A stretch of 28,728 bases of DNA, from assembly GCA_036556985.1 (NCBI GenBank), contig DATBIK010000031.1:1-28728 (forward strand), given 5' to 3'. This document shows positions 7,119-14,567 of this stretch, piece by piece; within the stretch, counting starts at the first letter, position 1; every line of letters starts with the position of its first letter. Made by a program: the position numbers and the translations under genes. The notes beneath the pieces are model-generated. The model was not told the origin of the DNA and did not search any database. It worked only from the letters and a program-made list of their open reading frames with translations. The DNA is from JAPSGM01 sp036556985 (GTDB taxonomy: Bacteria; Chloroflexota; Limnocylindria; QHBO01).

Positions 7119-7582
7119 GGCAGCGACTCGAGGTACTCGACGACCGCGGCGATCTCCTCGGGGGTGAGCTCGTAGGGCGGGGCGGCGAAGGCGGGCATGC
7201 CGCCGCGCATGCCGGGATCGGAGACGGCCGGGTCGGTCCCGGCGATCCAGATCTCCGCCCAATCGTCCGGGTGCTCCGCCGCGAAGTCCACGAGGTTCTC
7301 GCTCACCGGCCCGTTCTCGACGTCATGCAGCGACGGGAAGGCGCCGCTGCCGGCGAGATCCGGCCCGTGGCAGGACTGGCAGCCGGCCTCGTTGACGATC
7401 GCGACCGCGTTCAGTCCTCCGCCGCCGCCCGAGGGCGAGGGCTGGGCCACGATCGGCGGGTTCTCGCCGGTGAGGTTGCCGGCGAAGTAGACGCCGCCGA
7501 CGAGCAGGACGAAGACGGTGAGGCCGAGCGCCCAGCCGGGGATGCCGCGGGAGCCGGTCTCGATCGGGGTATGGACGGTCAT
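7115..7582 (-). CDS. Membrane-anchored monoheme cytochrome c
   Basis: 155 aa. One N-terminal transmembrane anchor (about residues 16-35) is followed by a Pro/Ser/Gly linker (PSPSGGGGG) and a class I cytochrome c domain. Heme c attaches at C68-Q-S-C71-H72, and the likely distal ligand is the Met in GGMPAF. The ending LTPEEIAAVVEYLESLP is the typical last helix. The domain should face the outside of the membrane and carry electrons. It follows the oxidase-like gene by 7 nt and overlaps nnrE. ATG 7582 is chosen because an upstream extension would run into the preceding gene. Confidence 0.9.
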   Translation of the reverse strand: MTVHTPIETGSRGIPGWALGLTVFVLLVGGVYFAGNLTGENPPIVAQPSPSGGGGGLNAVAIVNEAGCQSCHGPDLAGSGAFPSLHDVENGPVSENLVDFAAEHPDDWAEIWIAGTDPAVSDPGMRGGMPAFAAPPYELTPEEIAAVVEYLESLP

Positions 7583-7589
7583 CGGGGCC

Positions 7590-9092
7590 TCAGTGCGCGG
7601 TCTGTGCGCCGGCCGGCAGCTCGCCGGCGGACGCCTCGGGGTTGGGGACGTACTCGGCGCGCCGGGCGGTGGTGTACATGACGAACAGGGCGACGAGCGC
7701 CGCCAGGCCACCGAGCGCCACGAGCCCCAGACCGGCACCGGCCACCATGAGGAACCAGCTCAGGGTGGCCTGCACCTCTTCGGCGGGCGCGCCGCCGGCC
7801 CGCAGCGAGCCGTGCGCGATTCCCGCGCCGATGAGCGCGAAGCAGCAGAGCACGACGCCGGCGAGGGTCGACCACAGCTGGGTGTCGACGGCGATGCTCC
7901 CGCCCCAGTCGCGGCGCAGGACGCGCGGCGCGGCGTGGTCCAGGATCGCGAAGAAGGCGAACGTGGCCGATCCGAGCAGGCCGAGCAGCCAGACGCCCAT
8001 CTCCCACTCGGTGTCGCGGACGAGGCCCTGCACGCTGCGCAGCGCCCCGATCGCCTCGAGCAGCGCCGTGCTGAGCAGGAACGCCATCGCCACCAGGGCG
8101 AAGGCGAGGGTCCCGGTGCCGAGGGTCAGCGACCATCGGCCGTGGATGGTGAGCGCCAGGGTGGCGACGGCCAGGAAGACCGGGGCCACCAGCAGGATCG
8201 TGCCGACACTGCCGAGGCTGGTGATCACGAACGGGACCGACGGGTCCACGAGCGCGCCGACCGCCGACAGCCCGGCGAAGGCGGCCCACAGCAGCCAGGC
8301 CAGGAGCGCCATGCCGCCGGAGGCCAGCGGGCTGCCCGTCGCGCGCGGGACGACGTAGAAGAGCGCGCCGAGCGCCGCCCCCAGGACCCAGTACGTCACG
8401 ATGCCGCGCGCCACGAACGCGTTCACGAGTGCCATCGGCGTCTCGTCGAGGGCGAAGAACTGCGCCGCTGCGCTGATGGTGAGCAGGCCGAGCAGCGCGA
8501 GCAGGCCGAGGGCGAAGAAGAGCAGGCTGACGTAGGGCAGGCGCCGCTCCCCGGCCATGAGCGTGCGACCCATGGCGCCCAGCACGGTGACCGCGCCGAG
8601 GAGCATGAGGCCCTTGGCCGGCAGCGGGAACTCGCCCAGCGGTCCGCTGCCGGCGATGATCGGGATGTAGACGCCCGCCAGTCCGGCGGCGACGCCGATG
8701 TTCCACAGGCCCATGGCCCCGAAGCCCATCCGGTCGTCGCGCAGCCGCTCTCCGGTGAGCCGCGGCGTGACGAAGCAGATGGCCGCGAAGGCGGCGTTGC
8801 TCAGCCAGCCGAAGACCAGCGCATTCATGAACCCGCTCTCCACCGTCGGCCGTGACACGTCGATTCCCAGCGTGCCGATGATCGGCAGCTGCAGCTCGAG
8901 GTTCAGGGCGACCTGCCCCGGGAAGAGAAGTGTGGCGACCCACAGGACGCCGATGCCGGTGGCCGCCGCCAGCCACAGGACGGACACGACCAAGAAGGCA
9001 GTGGCCGCGCTGTCCGGCGTGTCGGGGACGAGGGGGCGGCGAACCTTCGGCGGCTCGTCGTAGGGACGGAGCTTCTTCGGGTTGACGGCCAT
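7590..9092 (-). CDS. Heme-copper oxidase subunit I homologue (CcoN/NorB-like) lacking the metal-binding histidines
   Basis: 500 aa, about 12 hydrophobic segments. Family resemblance to cbb3-type subunit I is clear in NALVFGWLSNAAF...VTPRLTGE, GEFPLPAKGL, and ALGALFYVVPRATGSPLAS. However, aligned by memory to CcoN, the heme ligand of HTNAVIFGW is Phe (FMNALVFGW), the CuB ligand of GHNAVGFF is Arg (RGIVTYWV), the PHHLHY pair falls in GALVDPSVPF, and HYTDWTIGHVHSG falls in VRDTEWEMGVWLLG. Only four His exist in the whole protein (in TIHGRW, ILDHAAP, GIAHGS and the last residue), none at a ligand position. It therefore probably binds no heme b/Cu centre and may be a scaffold or quinol/cytochrome-interacting protein. 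ATG 9092 is the first start after the tRNA region. Confidence 0.8.
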   Translation of the reverse strand: MAVNPKKLRPYDEPPKVRRPLVPDTPDSAATAFLVVSVLWLAAATGIGVLWVATLLFPGQVALNLELQLPIIGTLGIDVSRPTVESGFMNALVFGWLSNAAFAAICFVTPRLTGERLRDDRMGFGAMGLWNIGVAAGLAGVYIPIIAGSGPLGEFPLPAKGLMLLGAVTVLGAMGRTLMAGERRLPYVSLLFFALGLLALLGLLTISAAAQFFALDETPMALVNAFVARGIVTYWVLGAALGALFYVVPRATGSPLASGGMALLAWLLWAAFAGLSAVGALVDPSVPFVITSLGSVGTILLVAPVFLAVATLALTIHGRWSLTLGTGTLAFALVAMAFLLSTALLEAIGALRSVQGLVRDTEWEMGVWLLGLLGSATFAFFAILDHAAPRVLRRDWGGSIAVDTQLWSTLAGVVLCCFALIGAGIAHGSLRAGGAPAEEVQATLSWFLMVAGAGLGLVALGGLAALVALFVMYTTARRAEYVPNPEASAGELPAGAQTAH

Positions 9093-9113
9093 CGGCGTGC
9101 GCTGATCCTCGTT

Positions 9114-9204
9114 GCGTACGGTCGCGTACGGTGTGGGGCATCGGCAAAGGCTCGCCGGTGGCAAGCCTCGGGCGGCATTGTAGCGGACCGATGTTTGACC
9201 GATG
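9114..9204 (-). promoter_or_regulatory. Putative promoter and direct repeats upstream of the oxidase-like operon
   Basis: On the minus strand a -10-like TACAAT lies at 9182-9177, about 85 nt before the oxidase-like start, without a good -35. In its place are two GACCGATG copies (plus strand 9186-9193 and 9197-9204) exactly 11 bp apart, as for an activator bound on one face of the helix. In the leader, GCGTACGGT occurs twice, at 9114-9122 and 9124-9132. Weak, pattern-only evidence. Confidence 0.3.
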
Positions 9205-9223
9205 GGCCGCCGATCCCTACCAT
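9195..9223 (+). promoter_or_regulatory. Sigma-70-type promoter of the initiator tRNA gene
   Basis: TTGACC (9195-9200), a 17-bp spacer and TACCAT (9218-9223) place the expected transcription start at about 9230, right at the first base of the tRNA. This suits a stable-RNA promoter with almost no leader. It overlaps the regulatory region of the divergent oxidase-like operon. Confidence 0.6.
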
Positions 9224-9230
9224 GCGTGAT

Positions 9231-9305
<75 letters not shown>

Positions 9306-9319
9306 CGCTCACCAGACAC

Positions 9320-9347
9320 GAAAGCCGCCTCCCGCCAGGCGGCTTTC
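9320..9347 (+). terminator. Strong hairpin after tRNA-fMet
   Basis: GAAAGCCGCCT (9320-9330) and AGGCGGCTTTC (9337-9347) form a perfect 11-bp stem around a 6-nt loop, 14 nt after the tRNA. The following sequence has only a short TT, so it is a rho-independent terminator with a weak U-tract or a processing/stability hairpin. Confidence 0.65.
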
Positions 9348-9449
9348 GCCTTGTCCGGGACCGATGGCGGTCCTTGGAGCTCGCCTCGTGCGCTAACCCT
9401 CACCGTGTGCCGCTTGTTGCCGCCCTGTCCCCGATATCGCGCCGGCCGG

Positions 9450-9474
9450 CCCGTCAACTCCCACTGGGCGAGAG
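9450..9474. terminator. Inverted repeat downstream of the alpha/beta hydrolase gene
   Basis: TCAACTC (9450-9456) and GAGTTGA (9468-9474) form a 7-bp stem, with an inner CCC-ACT-GGG able to extend it. It lies 62 nt after the hydrolase stop (leftward gene), so it is probably that gene's 3' hairpin. No T-run is visible on either strand. The remaining 9348-9535 stretch holds nothing else I can support. Confidence 0.4.
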
Positions 9475-9535
9475 TTGAAACGCGCATTCGACCGCGCCCA
9501 CCCACAAACGCGTCACCTGACGAGAGATGGCGGCC

Positions 9536-10318
9536 TCAAGCCCTCGAGGCGAGGTCCAGCCGCTCTGCCAACCAGGACTCGCGATCGGCACGGGCGGTGG
9601 CGTCCATCCCGTGGCCGCAGTCGTAGGTGCGTGCCTCCGCCGAGGGGCCGGCGGCCGCGATGATCTCGGCTGCCGCCTCGGGCGGCACGTAATCGTCGTG
9701 CTCCGCGAACTGGAGCAGGATCGGCCGGCCCCCGGCGCGTGGCAGGTGGGCGACGGGGTCGAGCGGGGCGAGGGCGGCGGCATAGGCATCGGTCTCGTCC
9801 TCGAGCCGCCAGTAGACGGTGAACCAGTCGGCCCAGCGCGCGGTGGGCGCCATGAGCAGGAAGGAGCCGATGCGCCGCTCCTTTCCGAACAGGAGCGTCA
9901 CGTACATCCCGCCGAAGTCGTGCCCGACCGCCGCGAGCCGCGACGGGTCGACGCCCGGCTGGGCAAGCAACAGCTCCACGGCGCGGCGGAGCATGGCCAC
10001 CTCCTGCTCGATGAGCGCGCGGTCGTGGGCGATCCCGCTCGGCCGCTCGAGCCAGGGCAGGACACCCTGCACGAGGAGCGAGGTGACGCCGCGACGGGCA
10101 AAGCCGCGCGCCTCGTCGAGGAACTCGGTCCGGTTCGAGGTCGGCGCGCCGCCCTCCAGCCAGTGGAACCAGAGCACCGCCGGCCCGCTCCCGCCGCCGG
10201 CGGGCGCCACAAGGAAGGCCTCCGTCTGACCGATCTCGCCGCCGTCGAAGGCCAGGTCGGTGACGGTCACGCCGTCTTCCGTCTCCTCGCCCCGGATCGT
10301 CGCGGATGGCGCGGTCAT
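9536..10318 (-). CDS. Alpha/beta hydrolase, dienelactone-hydrolase-like, with Asp nucleophile elbow
   Basis: 260 aa, cytosolic, no signal peptide. The nucleophile elbow is VGHDFGGMY with Asp134 where most family members have Ser or Cys; the acid is in FAEHDDYVP (about D208) and the catalytic His in CGHGMD (H236). The overall layout (AFLVAPAG, WFHWLEGG, a final helix) resembles dienelactone hydrolase/acetyl-xylan-esterase-type proteins. An Asp elbow is used by haloalkane dehalogenases and epoxide hydrolases (GHDWGG), so it may form an alkyl-enzyme ester. The substrate cannot be told. Monocistronic; ATG 10318 is the only clear start. Confidence 0.82.
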   Translation of the reverse strand: MTAPSATIRGEETEDGVTVTDLAFDGGEIGQTEAFLVAPAGGGSGPAVLWFHWLEGGAPTSNRTEFLDEARGFARRGVTSLLVQGVLPWLERPSGIAHDRALIEQEVAMLRRAVELLLAQPGVDPSRLAAVGHDFGGMYVTLLFGKERRIGSFLLMAPTARWADWFTVYWRLEDETDAYAAALAPLDPVAHLPRAGGRPILLQFAEHDDYVPPEAAAEIIAAAGPSAEARTYDCGHGMDATARADRESWLAERLDLASRA

Positions 10319-10349
10319 GCCACCCCTACGCCCCCACCGCAGGCAACGT

Positions 10350-10688
10350 TCAGCGCCGGAAGAGGGCCTTCACCACGGAGCGCAGGACGAGCAGCGCGAC
10401 GACCGCGGTGACCATGCCACCGATGGCCAGGCGGCTGACGTCGACGGCGGGCTCCCAGTGCACTGCGCCGTCACGGACGACGTAGACGCCCACCGGCCGG
10501 GCCATGAGGCCGAAGCCGCCTCCGCCGCCCGAGTCGCCCGCGGCGTCCGTACCCATGCCGCCACCGCCACCGCCGCGGACGTCGGCGGCCGGGATGATCA
10601 TCACGCCGTCACGCTCGATCGGATCGCCGTACACGCGGCGGACGGTGATCGCCTCGCGCGCGCCTTCGAGCATCTCGGAAACGTGCAT
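10350..10688 (-). CDS. GerW/YtfJ-family (sporulation protein YtfJ-like) membrane protein
   Basis: 112 aa. The N-terminal MHVSEMLEGAREAITVRRVYGDPIERDGVMIIPAADVR and two glycine runs (GGGGGGMG, GGGGGFG) followed by LMARPVGVYVVRDGAVHWEPAVD are characteristic of the YtfJ/GerW family, whose Bacillus member affects spore germination. A C-terminal transmembrane helix (about 90-108) ends in FRR. ATG 10688 is chosen because GGAGG (minus strand 10702-10698) lies 9 nt upstream; the longer start at 10706 would put this site inside the gene. The family also occurs in non-sporulating bacteria, so it does not prove sporulation. Confidence 0.85.
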   Translation of the reverse strand: MHVSEMLEGAREAITVRRVYGDPIERDGVMIIPAADVRGGGGGGMGTDAAGDSGGGGGFGLMARPVGVYVVRDGAVHWEPAVDVSRLAIGGMVTAVVALLVLRSVVKALFRR

Positions 10689-10840
10689 GCTGGAGTGCCT
10701 CCGCAACGGTCTCGGAGTTCCAGTCTATGCCGATGCGCCCCGGATGCGGAAACGGGGCGCCGCATAGGGTGCCGCTGTGCCCGCCGACCGATGCCCATCG
10801 GCACTTCCACAGTCCCGCGGCCCACGGACACGCTGACCGC

Positions 10841-11500
10841 ATGAAAAGGAACATCGCCGGCAGCGCCGTCGCCATCGGCGCGATCCTCGCCGGCTGCACG
10901 AACCTGGGGGTGCCCGCCGACTTCAACGGGGTGCGCGGCGAAGGGCCGCTCGTCGAGGAGGCTCGCGAGGTCGCCGCGTTCACCGCCATCCAGGCCGGCG
11001 GCGGGATCCACGTCGCGGTCTCCGTCGGCGAGAGCCAGTCGGTCCGCCTCGAAGCGCAGGAGAACATCCTCGAGATCCTCACCACGGAGGTGGAGGGCGA
11101 CACGCTCGTGATCGGCAGCCGCGACAGCTACTCGACGTCGCGGCAGGTCACCGCCAGGATCACCGTGGAGGCGCTCGATGGGATTGATCTGTCGGGCGGC
11201 GCAATCGGGCACGTCGATGGTGTCGACGCGGAGACGCTGCGCCTCAACGTCAGCGGCGGCGCGGAGCTGACCGTCGAGGGCGCCGCGGACGACCTCGAGC
11301 TGGACGACACGGGCGGCGCGAAGGCGCATCTCGACGGCCTGCAGGTCGGCGACGCGCACATCGAGTGCTCGGGCGGGGCCACCGCGGAGCTGAACGTGAG
11401 CGGGATGCTCCACGGGGAGGCTTCCGGTGGGGCGACGGTGCGCGTGGACGGCGACCCGATGATCGACGTGGACGTGTCCGGGGGCGCCAGCCTGGACTGA
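10841..11500 (+). CDS. Lipoprotein with head-GIN (DUF2807) domain
   Basis: 219 aa. The signal peptide MKRNIAGSAVAIGAILAGC ends in a lipobox LAGC with lipidated Cys19. The mature part is a right-handed beta-helix-like repeat: GGGIHVAV, LSGGAIGHVDG, VSGGAELTVEG, DTGGAKAHLDG, CSGGATAELNVSG, ASGGATVRVDG, VSGGASLD, the pattern of the head-GIN domain called putative auto-transporter adhesin. Likely a cell-surface protein of unknown role. ATG 10841 is chosen because the longer upstream frame lacks a signal sequence. Divergent from the YtfJ-like gene. Confidence 0.88.
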   Translation: MKRNIAGSAVAIGAILAGCTNLGVPADFNGVRGEGPLVEEAREVAAFTAIQAGGGIHVAVSVGESQSVRLEAQENILEILTTEVEGDTLVIGSRDSYSTSRQVTARITVEALDGIDLSGGAIGHVDGVDAETLRLNVSGGAELTVEGAADDLELDDTGGAKAHLDGLQVGDAHIECSGGATAELNVSGMLHGEASGGATVRVDGDPMIDVDVSGGASLD

Positions 11501-11521
11501 CCGAGCGTCAAACGGCTGGCC

Positions 11522-12751
11522 TCAGGTGGGCCGGTGCGCCCCCGGCTCCATCTCGACCATGGCGTGGTGGATCCCGTATCGGTCCATGAGGGCCAGGTAG
11601 GGATCGGGGTCGAAGGCCTCCGGCCCGAGCACGCCGGCGCCGGACCAGGCACCGGTGGCCAGGAGCTCCATGGCGAGCACCGGGTTGAAGCCGGTCTGCC
11701 AGCCGACGACCTGCGAGCCGGTCGTGCGCAGGGTTTCCTGCGCGTCGGCCATCTGGTAGAGGAAGACCTCGCGGGGCTTGCCGTCCTTGCGGCCGATGAT
11801 CCAGGTGCCCACGATCGCGCGGCCGACCATCTTGTCGCCCATGTTCACCGGGTCCGGGACGACCGCGGCCACGACGTCGCGCGGCGAGACCTCCACCCCG
11901 CGCACCGTCACTGGCTCGGTGCGGTCCAGGCCGATGTCGTGGAGGAACTTCAGCTTCTCGATGAAGTCGGCGCCGAGCGCGTACTTGAAGGTCACCTTCT
12001 TCACCCCGGGGATCCAGCGCGGCACGAGGAGCACCTCCTCGTGCTCGACGTTCACGCATTCGACCGGGCCGATGCCCTCAGGGAACGGGAATGCCTCCGG
12101 CGCGCTGAAGGGTTCGGTCGTTCGCCAGTCGTCGCCGTCCCAGATGACCGGCGGGTTCAGGCACTCCTCGATGGTCGTCCAGATGCTGAACACCGGCGCG
12201 AAGGCGTAGCCGGGGATCTCGAGGTCGCCGCCGTCGCGGACGTGGACCTCGTCCATCTCGTCGAACAGGTTCTTGGCGGCATGGGCGGCGAAGATGTCGG
12301 TCAGGCCGGGATCCATCCCCATCCCGATGAGCGCCAGCCGTCCGGCTGACTCCCACTCCCCCGCCTTCGCCAGCTGCTCGTCACCCAGCTTCAGCCCCGG
12401 CTTCGTGAACGGCTCGGACGGGTGGGGCTTCGAAAGGGAGTTCGCCATGTCCATGTAGTCGACATCGGCTTTGCGGGCGCCCTCGAAGATCGGCATCACG
12501 AAGCGCGGATCGACCGAGTTCATGACCAGGCTGGACCGATGGCGCCGCGCCACCTCGGCCACGGCCTCGCTGTCGCGCGCATCGATGCGCTCGACCGGGA
12601 AGCGTTCGGGATCGCCGAGCTCGCGCTGGAGGGCGGTGGCGCGGTCGAGGTCGTAGTCGGCGAGGACCATGGCCTCGCACCAGTCGCGATCCCGGGCCAT
12701 GCGGGCAATGGCCTCGCCCACGGTGCCCACGCCGACGAGAAGGACGCGCAT
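11522..12751 (-). CDS. Saccharopine dehydrogenase-family oxidoreductase
   Basis: 409 aa. The N-terminal Rossmann motif RVLLVGVGTVGEAIARMA binds NAD(P); then come VLADYDLDRATAL, NSVDPRFVMPIFEGARKADVDYMDMAN and GMGMDPGLTDIFAAHAAK, all typical of the saccharopine dehydrogenase/homospermidine synthase-like fold. The exact reaction (lysine, carboxynorspermidine or other amino-acid conjugates) cannot be decided from sequence alone, and no lysine pathway gene is nearby. GCAGGAG upstream of ATG 12751 supports the start. The 154 bp upstream holds a GGCTCAC/GTGAGCC inverted repeat but no clear promoter. Confidence 0.85.
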   Translation of the reverse strand: MRVLLVGVGTVGEAIARMARDRDWCEAMVLADYDLDRATALQRELGDPERFPVERIDARDSEAVAEVARRHRSSLVMNSVDPRFVMPIFEGARKADVDYMDMANSLSKPHPSEPFTKPGLKLGDEQLAKAGEWESAGRLALIGMGMDPGLTDIFAAHAAKNLFDEMDEVHVRDGGDLEIPGYAFAPVFSIWTTIEECLNPPVIWDGDDWRTTEPFSAPEAFPFPEGIGPVECVNVEHEEVLLVPRWIPGVKKVTFKYALGADFIEKLKFLHDIGLDRTEPVTVRGVEVSPRDVVAAVVPDPVNMGDKMVGRAIVGTWIIGRKDGKPREVFLYQMADAQETLRTTGSQVVGWQTGFNPVLAMELLATGAWSGAGVLGPEAFDPDPYLALMDRYGIHHAMVEMEPGAHRPT

Positions 12752-12905
12752 CTGATTGATCTCCTGCTGCGGTGTGCTTGCCGATCTGGCACGCGTCCGC
12801 GCAACGGGATCTCGGGTGCCGGGCTCACAGGCCGGCCGATTCGGTGGCGCTAAGGCCGGTCGCCATCGGTCTCCGTGAGCCGGGCGGAAGTCTATCACCG
12901 ATTCC

Positions 12906-13505
12906 TCAGACGGCCACCGGGGTGAGGGCGAGCCGCATACGCTGCAGGCCGAGCCGCACGCGGCTCTTCACCGTGCCGAGCGGAAGGCCGGTGCGATCGG
13001 CGATCTCGCTGTGCGAGAGGCCGGCGAAATAGGCCAGCGCGATCGCCTGACGCTGCTCGTCCGGCAGCTGACCGAGGGCGCGGCGCGTCGCCTCGCCGTC
13101 GATGGTGGCCGCCACCTGCTCGTCGATCGCGGGGGCGCCATCCTCCAGGGCGAGCAGCATGCCGTCCTCGTCCCCGACCGGCCGCTCGCGCGTGGCGCGC
13201 ACGACGTCGATGGCCCGGTTGCGGACGACGCTGGTCAGCCAGGTCCGGACGCTGCCGCGACCCGGCGCGTAGCTGCCGGCGCGACGCCAGACGGCGAGGA
13301 AAGCGTCCTGGACCACGTCCTCCGCCCGCGCCGGGTCGCTCACGACCCGCTGGGCGACCGAGAAGGCCAGGGCGCGGTAGCGGTCGTGGAGCTGCGCGAG
13401 CGCGACGTCGTCGCGGCGGGCGATGCGGATCATGAGCTCTTCGTCGGGAAGGTCGTTCGCGGCCGGCTGTGGACGAGCCGGCGGGGCGAGGATGGGGCTC
13501 AACAC
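12906..13505 (-). CDS. ECF-type RNA polymerase sigma factor (LitS/SigK-like)
   Basis: 199 aa. Region 2 is seen in ALAQLHDRYRALAFSVAQRVV...AEDVVQDAFLAVWRRAGSYAPGRGSVRTWLTSVVRNRAID, and region 4 in LPDEQRQAIALAYFAGLSHSEIADRTGLPLGTVKSRVRLGLQRMR, a complete ECF sigma factor. GTG 13505 follows GGAAGGA at a suitable distance. No anti-sigma gene adjoins it. Instead it diverges from a B12-binding MerR regulator, the arrangement of light-controlled litS/litR in Streptomyces, so the regulator may directly repress this gene in the dark. That role is inference. Confidence 0.9.
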   Translation of the reverse strand: MLSPILAPPARPQPAANDLPDEELMIRIARRDDVALAQLHDRYRALAFSVAQRVVSDPARAEDVVQDAFLAVWRRAGSYAPGRGSVRTWLTSVVRNRAIDVVRATRERPVGDEDGMLLALEDGAPAIDEQVAATIDGEATRRALGQLPDEQRQAIALAYFAGLSHSEIADRTGLPLGTVKSRVRLGLQRMRLALTPVAV

Positions 13506-13560
13506 GGTTCTGGTCCTTCCGCCGGGGCTGCAGCGGCAGCGGCCCGGCTGTGTCTACGGT

Positions 13561-13649
13561 TTGTTCACTGTTAGTGGAGGGAATGTACAAACTTGCGCAT
13601 GGGTTGTCAAGTGTTTCAGCGGTGATATAGTGGACAAAGCATGTACACG
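13561..13649. promoter_or_regulatory. Overlapping divergent promoters and TGTACA-type operator repeats
   Basis: Rightward promoter: TTGTCA (13604-13609), 16 bp, TATAGT (13626-13631); the predicted start is within a few bases of ATG 13641, so the mRNA would be nearly leaderless. Leftward promoter: TTGACA (13610-13605), 17 bp, TACATT (13587-13582). The two -35 boxes share bases. TGTNCA-like repeats lie at 13562 (TGTTCA), 13584 (TGTACA), 13631 (TGGACA) and 13642 (TGTACA), covering both -10 boxes, as expected for a repressor of the CarH/LitR type. Confidence 0.6.
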
Positions 13650-14564
13650 ATCAAGCAGGCATCGGCGCGCAGCGGCGTCGGCATTCCCCTCCTCCGGGCG
13701 TGGGAGCGCCGCTACGGCGTCGTCGAGCCGGTGCGCACGCCGGCCGGCTACCGGCTCTACGACGACGAGGCCATCGACCGGCTGCGGGCGATGCGGCGAC
13801 TCGTCGAAGGGGGCTGGTCGCCGCGCGAGGCGGCTTCCCGTGTCCGCTCGCTGGCGACCGATACCGTGCGATCCCTGGCGGCCGGGCAGGCCGAGGCGTC
13901 AGGCGCCGCGGCAGCACCGGCCGAGCGGGGCCAGCTCGTGGGCCGCATCGTTGACGCCGCGGCGAACCTCGATCGGTCGTCGCTGGAGGCTGCCCTGGAC
14001 GAGGCGTTCGCCACGGCGCGCTTCGAAGCTGCGGCGCAGGGCGTGGTGCTGCCGGCCATGGTCGGCGTGGGCGAGGCGTGGGCTCGAGGTGAGCTTGACG
14101 TCGGAGCAGAGCACGCGGCATCGGCCGCGGTGCTGCGCCGGCTGGGCGCCGCATTCCAGGCGGCCGGGTCGGCAGCAGACGGCCCGACCGTGATCGTGGG
14201 CCTGCCACCCGGAAGCCAGCACGAGCTCGCCGCGCTCGCGTTCGCCACGGCCGCACGCCGCGGCGGCATGGACGTCGTCTACCTGGGGGCGGACGTGCCG
14301 GTGGGGTCCTGGCGGCTCGTGGCCGGTGAGACGGGCGCGGTCGCGATCGTGCTCGGCGCCATCATGGAGGCGGACGCCGCTTCCGCCGGGGACGTGCTCG
14401 CGGCTCTGGCCAACGATCTGCCGGAGGTCGTCCGCGCCGTCGGCGGCCGCCACGCGGCCGACGTGCCAGGCGACGGCCACCTCGTCCTCCCCGAGGAGCT
14501 GGGCCAGGCAGTGGCGACGCTCGACGCCGCACTCCCCCGCCGGCCGCGCAGCCGGCGGCGCTGA
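13641..14564 (+). CDS. MerR-family regulator with B12-binding photoreceptor domain (CarH/LitR-like)
   Basis: 307 aa. Residues 1-70 are a MerR winged helix (YTIKQASARSGVGIPLLRAWERRYG). A helical cap follows, then a cobalamin-binding Rossmann domain. Trp147, Glu157 and His158 in VGEAWARGELDVGAEH match the W-x9-E-H of CarH that packs over adenosylcobalamin, and His194 in PPGSQHEL sits 36 residues on, like the lower axial ligand in CarH (35). YLGADVP is also conserved. Such proteins bind DNA as tetramers in the dark and fall apart in light. It probably controls itself and the divergent ECF sigma factor. The C-terminus is a basic RRPRSRRR tail. Confidence 0.88.
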   Translation: MYTIKQASARSGVGIPLLRAWERRYGVVEPVRTPAGYRLYDDEAIDRLRAMRRLVEGGWSPREAASRVRSLATDTVRSLAAGQAEASGAAAAPAERGQLVGRIVDAAANLDRSSLEAALDEAFATARFEAAAQGVVLPAMVGVGEAWARGELDVGAEHAASAAVLRRLGAAFQAAGSAADGPTVIVGLPPGSQHELAALAFATAARRGGMDVVYLGADVPVGSWRLVAGETGAVAIVLGAIMEADAASAGDVLAALANDLPEVVRAVGGRHAADVPGDGHLVLPEELGQAVATLDAALPRRPRSRRR

Positions 14565-14567
14565 GCG

